Assembly: GCF_900128455.1 (NCBI RefSeq) | Contig: NZ_LT635783.1 | Coordinates: forward strand, 1,142,919-1,206,918 | DNA from: Bacteroides mediterraneensis | GTDB taxonomy: Bacteria; Bacteroidota; Bacteroidia; Bacteroidales; Bacteroidaceae | Length of the DNA: 64,000 nucleotides | Reading direction: 5' to 3' | In this document: in pieces, positions 61,640 to 64,000 of the stretch | How positions within the stretch are numbered: the first letter of the stretch is position 1 | How the letters are laid out: every line of letters starts with the position of its first letter | Program-made: the position numbers and the translations under genes | The notes under the pieces: model-generated | What the model was told of the DNA's origin: nothing | Databases searched by the model: none | Seen by the model: the letters and a program-made list of their open reading frames with translations, nothing else

Positions 61640-63025
61640 ATGATAAGCAATAAAGTAATATTGGCAGCATTGGGAGGATTGATTTCTCCCATGCTGTTGG
61701 CACAGAATCCGATTGTGCAGACCTGTTATACGACAGATCCGGCTCCTATGGTACACGATGGCAGACTTTATGTGTATACAGGACATGATGAGGACAAAGC
61801 TGATTTTTTCTGGATGCAGGAATGGAGGGTATATTCTACGGAGGATATGGTCAACTGGACTGACCATGGTTCTCCGCTTGCCATAGAGTCTTTTGAATGG
61901 GCGGATGACCGTGCGTGGGCTGCGCAGTGCATAGAACGTCATGGCAAATTCTATTGGTATGTCTGCCTGCATTCGAAACTTACAGGAGCGATGGCCATTG
62001 GTGTCGCAGTGGGTGACTCGCCTGTGGGACCTTTCTGGGATGCCATTGGAAAACCGCTTTGTGACGGTAGTTGGGATTATATTGATCCTACCGTGTATGT
62101 TGATGACGATGGAAGGGCTTTCTTGTATTGGGGAAATCCAAATATCTATTATGCGGAATTGAATGAGGATATGATATCCATCAAGGGAGAGGTAAAAAAG
62201 CAGGACCAGACTGTGGACAGTTTTGGGGCTCCGAATCCGGAAAAGCGTGTGAAGGGGGAAAAATATAGGGATATCTATACGGAAGGTCCGTGGTTCTACA
62301 AACGGAAGGATAATTATTATTTGCTGTATGCGGCAGGAGGTGTTCCGGAACACATTGCATATTCCATGAGTAAGTCGCCTGTGGGGCCATGGAAGTATAT
62401 GGGAGAAATCATGCCTTTACAGGATACGGATTCATTTACGAATCATTGCGGGGTAATTGATTATAAAGGGAATTCTTATTTCTTTTATCATACCGGAAAG
62501 CTGCCGGGAGGGGGTGGATTCGGACGTTCAGTCGCTGTGGAAGAGTTTGAGTATAATGCAGACGGAACTTTTCCTGTTATCAATGCCACGCAGGAAGGCG
62601 TAAAACCGATAGGCACCTTCAATCCTTATCAACGAGTGGAAGCGGAGACCATGGCTTTTTCTGAAGGAGTGAAGACGGAACCAAATGACCAGACGGGAAT
62701 CTATGTGTCGGACATCCATAACGGTGATTACCTGAAGGTGAGGGAAGTTGATTTAGGAAAGAAGGGGGCCAGTAGATTGGAAGTCAGTGTGGCCAGTGCG
62801 TTGAGGGGTGGAACCATTGAAGTGCATGCCGACAGTATAGGTGGAACGTTGATTGCGGAAGTACAAGTTCCTCATACCGGAGGATGGGAAATGTGGAAGA
62901 CTTTGGAAACCTCAGTGAAACAAGACGGACAGACCATTTCGGGTGTGCATGATTTGTACTTCTGTTTTAAAGGTAGAAAGGGATGTAAGCTTTTCAATTT
63001 TGACTGGTGGAGAATGTCTGAGTGA
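61640..63025 (+). CDS. GH43 enzyme with C-terminal CBM6
   Basis: A 461-residue exported protein (signal ending MLLAQ). Residues about 20-320 are a GH43 propeller: YTTDPAPMVHDGRLYVYTG (base Asp), YIDPTVYVDDDGRAF (Asp) and IYTEGPWFYKRKDNYYLL (acid Glu). Residues about 325-461 are a CBM6-like module beginning RVEAETMAFSEGV and ending DWWRMSE, which would bind xylan or xylo-oligosaccharide ends. The arrangement matches GH43 subfamily 29-type enzymes. It starts 16 bases after GH97 and is a paralogue of the next gene. Confidence 0.93.
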   Translation: MISNKVILAALGGLISPMLLAQNPIVQTCYTTDPAPMVHDGRLYVYTGHDEDKADFFWMQEWRVYSTEDMVNWTDHGSPLAIESFEWADDRAWAAQCIERHGKFYWYVCLHSKLTGAMAIGVAVGDSPVGPFWDAIGKPLCDGSWDYIDPTVYVDDDGRAFLYWGNPNIYYAELNEDMISIKGEVKKQDQTVDSFGAPNPEKRVKGEKYRDIYTEGPWFYKRKDNYYLLYAAGGVPEHIAYSMSKSPVGPWKYMGEIMPLQDTDSFTNHCGVIDYKGNSYFFYHTGKLPGGGGFGRSVAVEEFEYNADGTFPVINATQEGVKPIGTFNPYQRVEAETMAFSEGVKTEPNDQTGIYVSDIHNGDYLKVREVDLGKKGASRLEVSVASALRGGTIEVHADSIGGTLIAEVQVPHTGGWEMWKTLETSVKQDGQTISGVHDLYFCFKGRKGCKLFNFDWWRMSE

Positions 63026-63066
63026 CAAGTGTTATGAATTAATGAATGACTTAAATTTTGAATATT

Positions 63067-64000
63067 ATGAATATTAGTAAGATTCTATGGTTATGTGGTA
63101 GCTGCGGATTATTGAGTTGTTTGAATGTAAATGCGCAGCGGCCGATTATTCAGACAAAGTATACAGCCGATCCGGCACCGATGGTATACAATGATACGGT
63201 ATTTCTTTATACGACTCATGATGAAAACGATGCGGAAGGATTTAAGATGCAGGATTGGTTGTTGTACACTTCTACGGATATGGTAAACTGGACCGACCAT
63301 GGAGCAGTGGCTTCACTCAAAAGTTTTGATTGGGTGAAACGTAACAATGGAGCTTGGGCCGAGCAAGTGGTTGAACGCAATGGGAAATTCTATATGTATT
63401 GCCCGATTCATGGAAATGGCATCGGTGTACTGGTGTCCGACAGTCCTTACGGACCGTTCAAAGACCCTCTTGGGAAACCTCTGGTATGGCAGAAAGAACA
63501 CTGGGATGACATTGATCCAACTGTCTTTATCGATGAGGATGGACAAGCTTATATGTACTGGGGAAATCCTAATTGTTATTATGTGAAATTGAATGAGGAT
63601 ATGATTTCGTATTCCGGAGATATCGTGAAATTGAAGGAAACTCCGGAGCATTATCAGGAAGGACCGTGGTTCTATAAACGCAATGGACACTACTATCTGG
63701 CTTTTGCTTCTACCTGTTGTCCGGAAGGTATCGGCTATGCCATGAGTGACAGTCCTACAGGTCCGTGGACGACCAGAGGATATATCATGCGTCCTACAGT
63801 CAGGAGCCGTGGAAACCATCCGGGTATTATGGATTATAAAGGGAAATCGTATGTTTTTGGCTTGAATTATGACTTGTTGAAACTGGAGACGGATACTCAT
63901 TATGAACGTCGTTCGGTATCGGTCGCTGAGATGCATTATAATGAAGATGGAACCATTCAGGAAGTGCCTTATTGGGCAGACACCAAACTGGAGCAGGTGG
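63067..64000 (+). CDS. GH43 enzyme, 3' end cut by the window edge
   Basis: An open frame of 311 codons running off the right edge. Signal peptide MNISKILWLCGSCGLLSCLN ends near NVNAQ. The GH43 propeller is paralogous to the previous gene: YTADPAPMVYNDTVFLYTTH (base Asp), DIDPTVFIDEDGQAYMYWG (Asp) and YQEGPWFYKRNGHYYLAF (acid Glu). Whether a CBM6 follows cannot be seen. It lies 41 bases after the GH43-CBM6 gene and continues the same operon. Confidence 0.9.
   Translation, partial: MNISKILWLCGSCGLLSCLNVNAQRPIIQTKYTADPAPMVYNDTVFLYTTHDENDAEGFKMQDWLLYTSTDMVNWTDHGAVASLKSFDWVKRNNGAWAEQVVERNGKFYMYCPIHGNGIGVLVSDSPYGPFKDPLGKPLVWQKEHWDDIDPTVFIDEDGQAYMYWGNPNCYYVKLNEDMISYSGDIVKLKETPEHYQEGPWFYKRNGHYYLAFASTCCPEGIGYAMSDSPTGPWTTRGYIMRPTVRSRGNHPGIMDYKGKSYVFGLNYDLLKLETDTHYERRSVSVAEMHYNEDGTIQEVPYWADTKLEQV

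Noticed and set aside
60301-61692. 463-codon minus-strand ORF across GH97
   Set aside because: Antisense shadow of a complete GH97 gene; low-complexity Ile/His/Arg-rich product with no motif.

Overview
The window reads as a Bacteroidales gut commensal (Bacteroides or Phocaeicola type). Evidence: tandem SusC/SusD pairs, a FucR-FucI-FucA-FucK-FucP cluster, TAnnTTTG -7 promoter elements, and lipoproteins with acidic residues after the lipobox cysteine. The species cannot be fixed from sequence alone. The first 15 bases match the 3' end of the Tn5/Nextera mosaic end, so the window opens at a contig end carrying adapter; biological sequence starts near base 16.

Layout. 1-3.1 kb: 3' end of a D-2-hydroxyacid (glycerate) dehydrogenase, a C-GCAxxG-C-C protein, a small winged-helix protein, a CDF metal exporter, a small zinc-ribbon protein and a MaoC-like hydratase. 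3.13-4.94 kb: an intact IS1182-like insertion sequence. 4.95-9.18 kb (minus strand): a LysM/periplasmic-binding protein, an outer-membrane barrel, exonuclease III, a DgkA-type kinase and a PAP2 phosphatase as one compact operon. 9.28-18.6 kb: uvrA, ybaK, a TerB-DnaJ protein, a cysteine-rich unknown, a dicarboxylate symporter, a GNAT-nitrilase fusion and the dTDP-rhamnose genes rfbA/rfbC. 18.77-19.03 kb: two identical tRNA-Cys and one tRNA-Lys.

19.1-25.5 kb is the L-fucose operon: a GntR-type repressor followed by isomerase, aldolase, kinase and permease. 25.5-28.7 kb holds cytochrome c maturation genes (ResB-like, CcsA-like) and a three-haem cytochrome c peroxidase that they would mature. 28.8-30.2 kb is a small regulated membrane-protein operon ending in a winged-helix regulator. 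It carries three copies of a near-palindromic operator, two of them lying exactly between the -33 and -7 elements of two promoters.

30.7 kb to the right edge is a large xylan utilisation locus: two SusC/SusD pairs, a surface glycan-binding lipoprotein, a GH10 xylanase whose catalytic domain is split by carbohydrate-binding modules, GH115 alpha-glucuronidase, a DUF1593 protein, a divergent GH43 lipoprotein, a CE1-type esterase, GH95, GH43, GH146/GH127-type beta-L-arabinofuranosidase, a TlpA-like thioredoxin protein, GH97, GH43-CBM6 and a second GH43 cut by the window edge. The set fits a complex, esterified glucuronoarabinoxylan such as that of cereals. Polymer is bound and cut at the surface by the binding lipoproteins and GH10, imported through SusCD, and stripped of side chains in the periplasm.

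Main new observations: (1) direct GTAACATA-like repeats 21 bp apart, each 28 bp from a -7 element, at the two divergent promoters inside the xylan locus, with a looser version before the first susC; (2) the operator/promoter architecture at 28.8-29.25 kb; (3) two intergenic arrays of unrelated sequence that share a 22-bp period and four units; (4) a probable one-base frameshift that removes the signal peptide of the TlpA-like gene.
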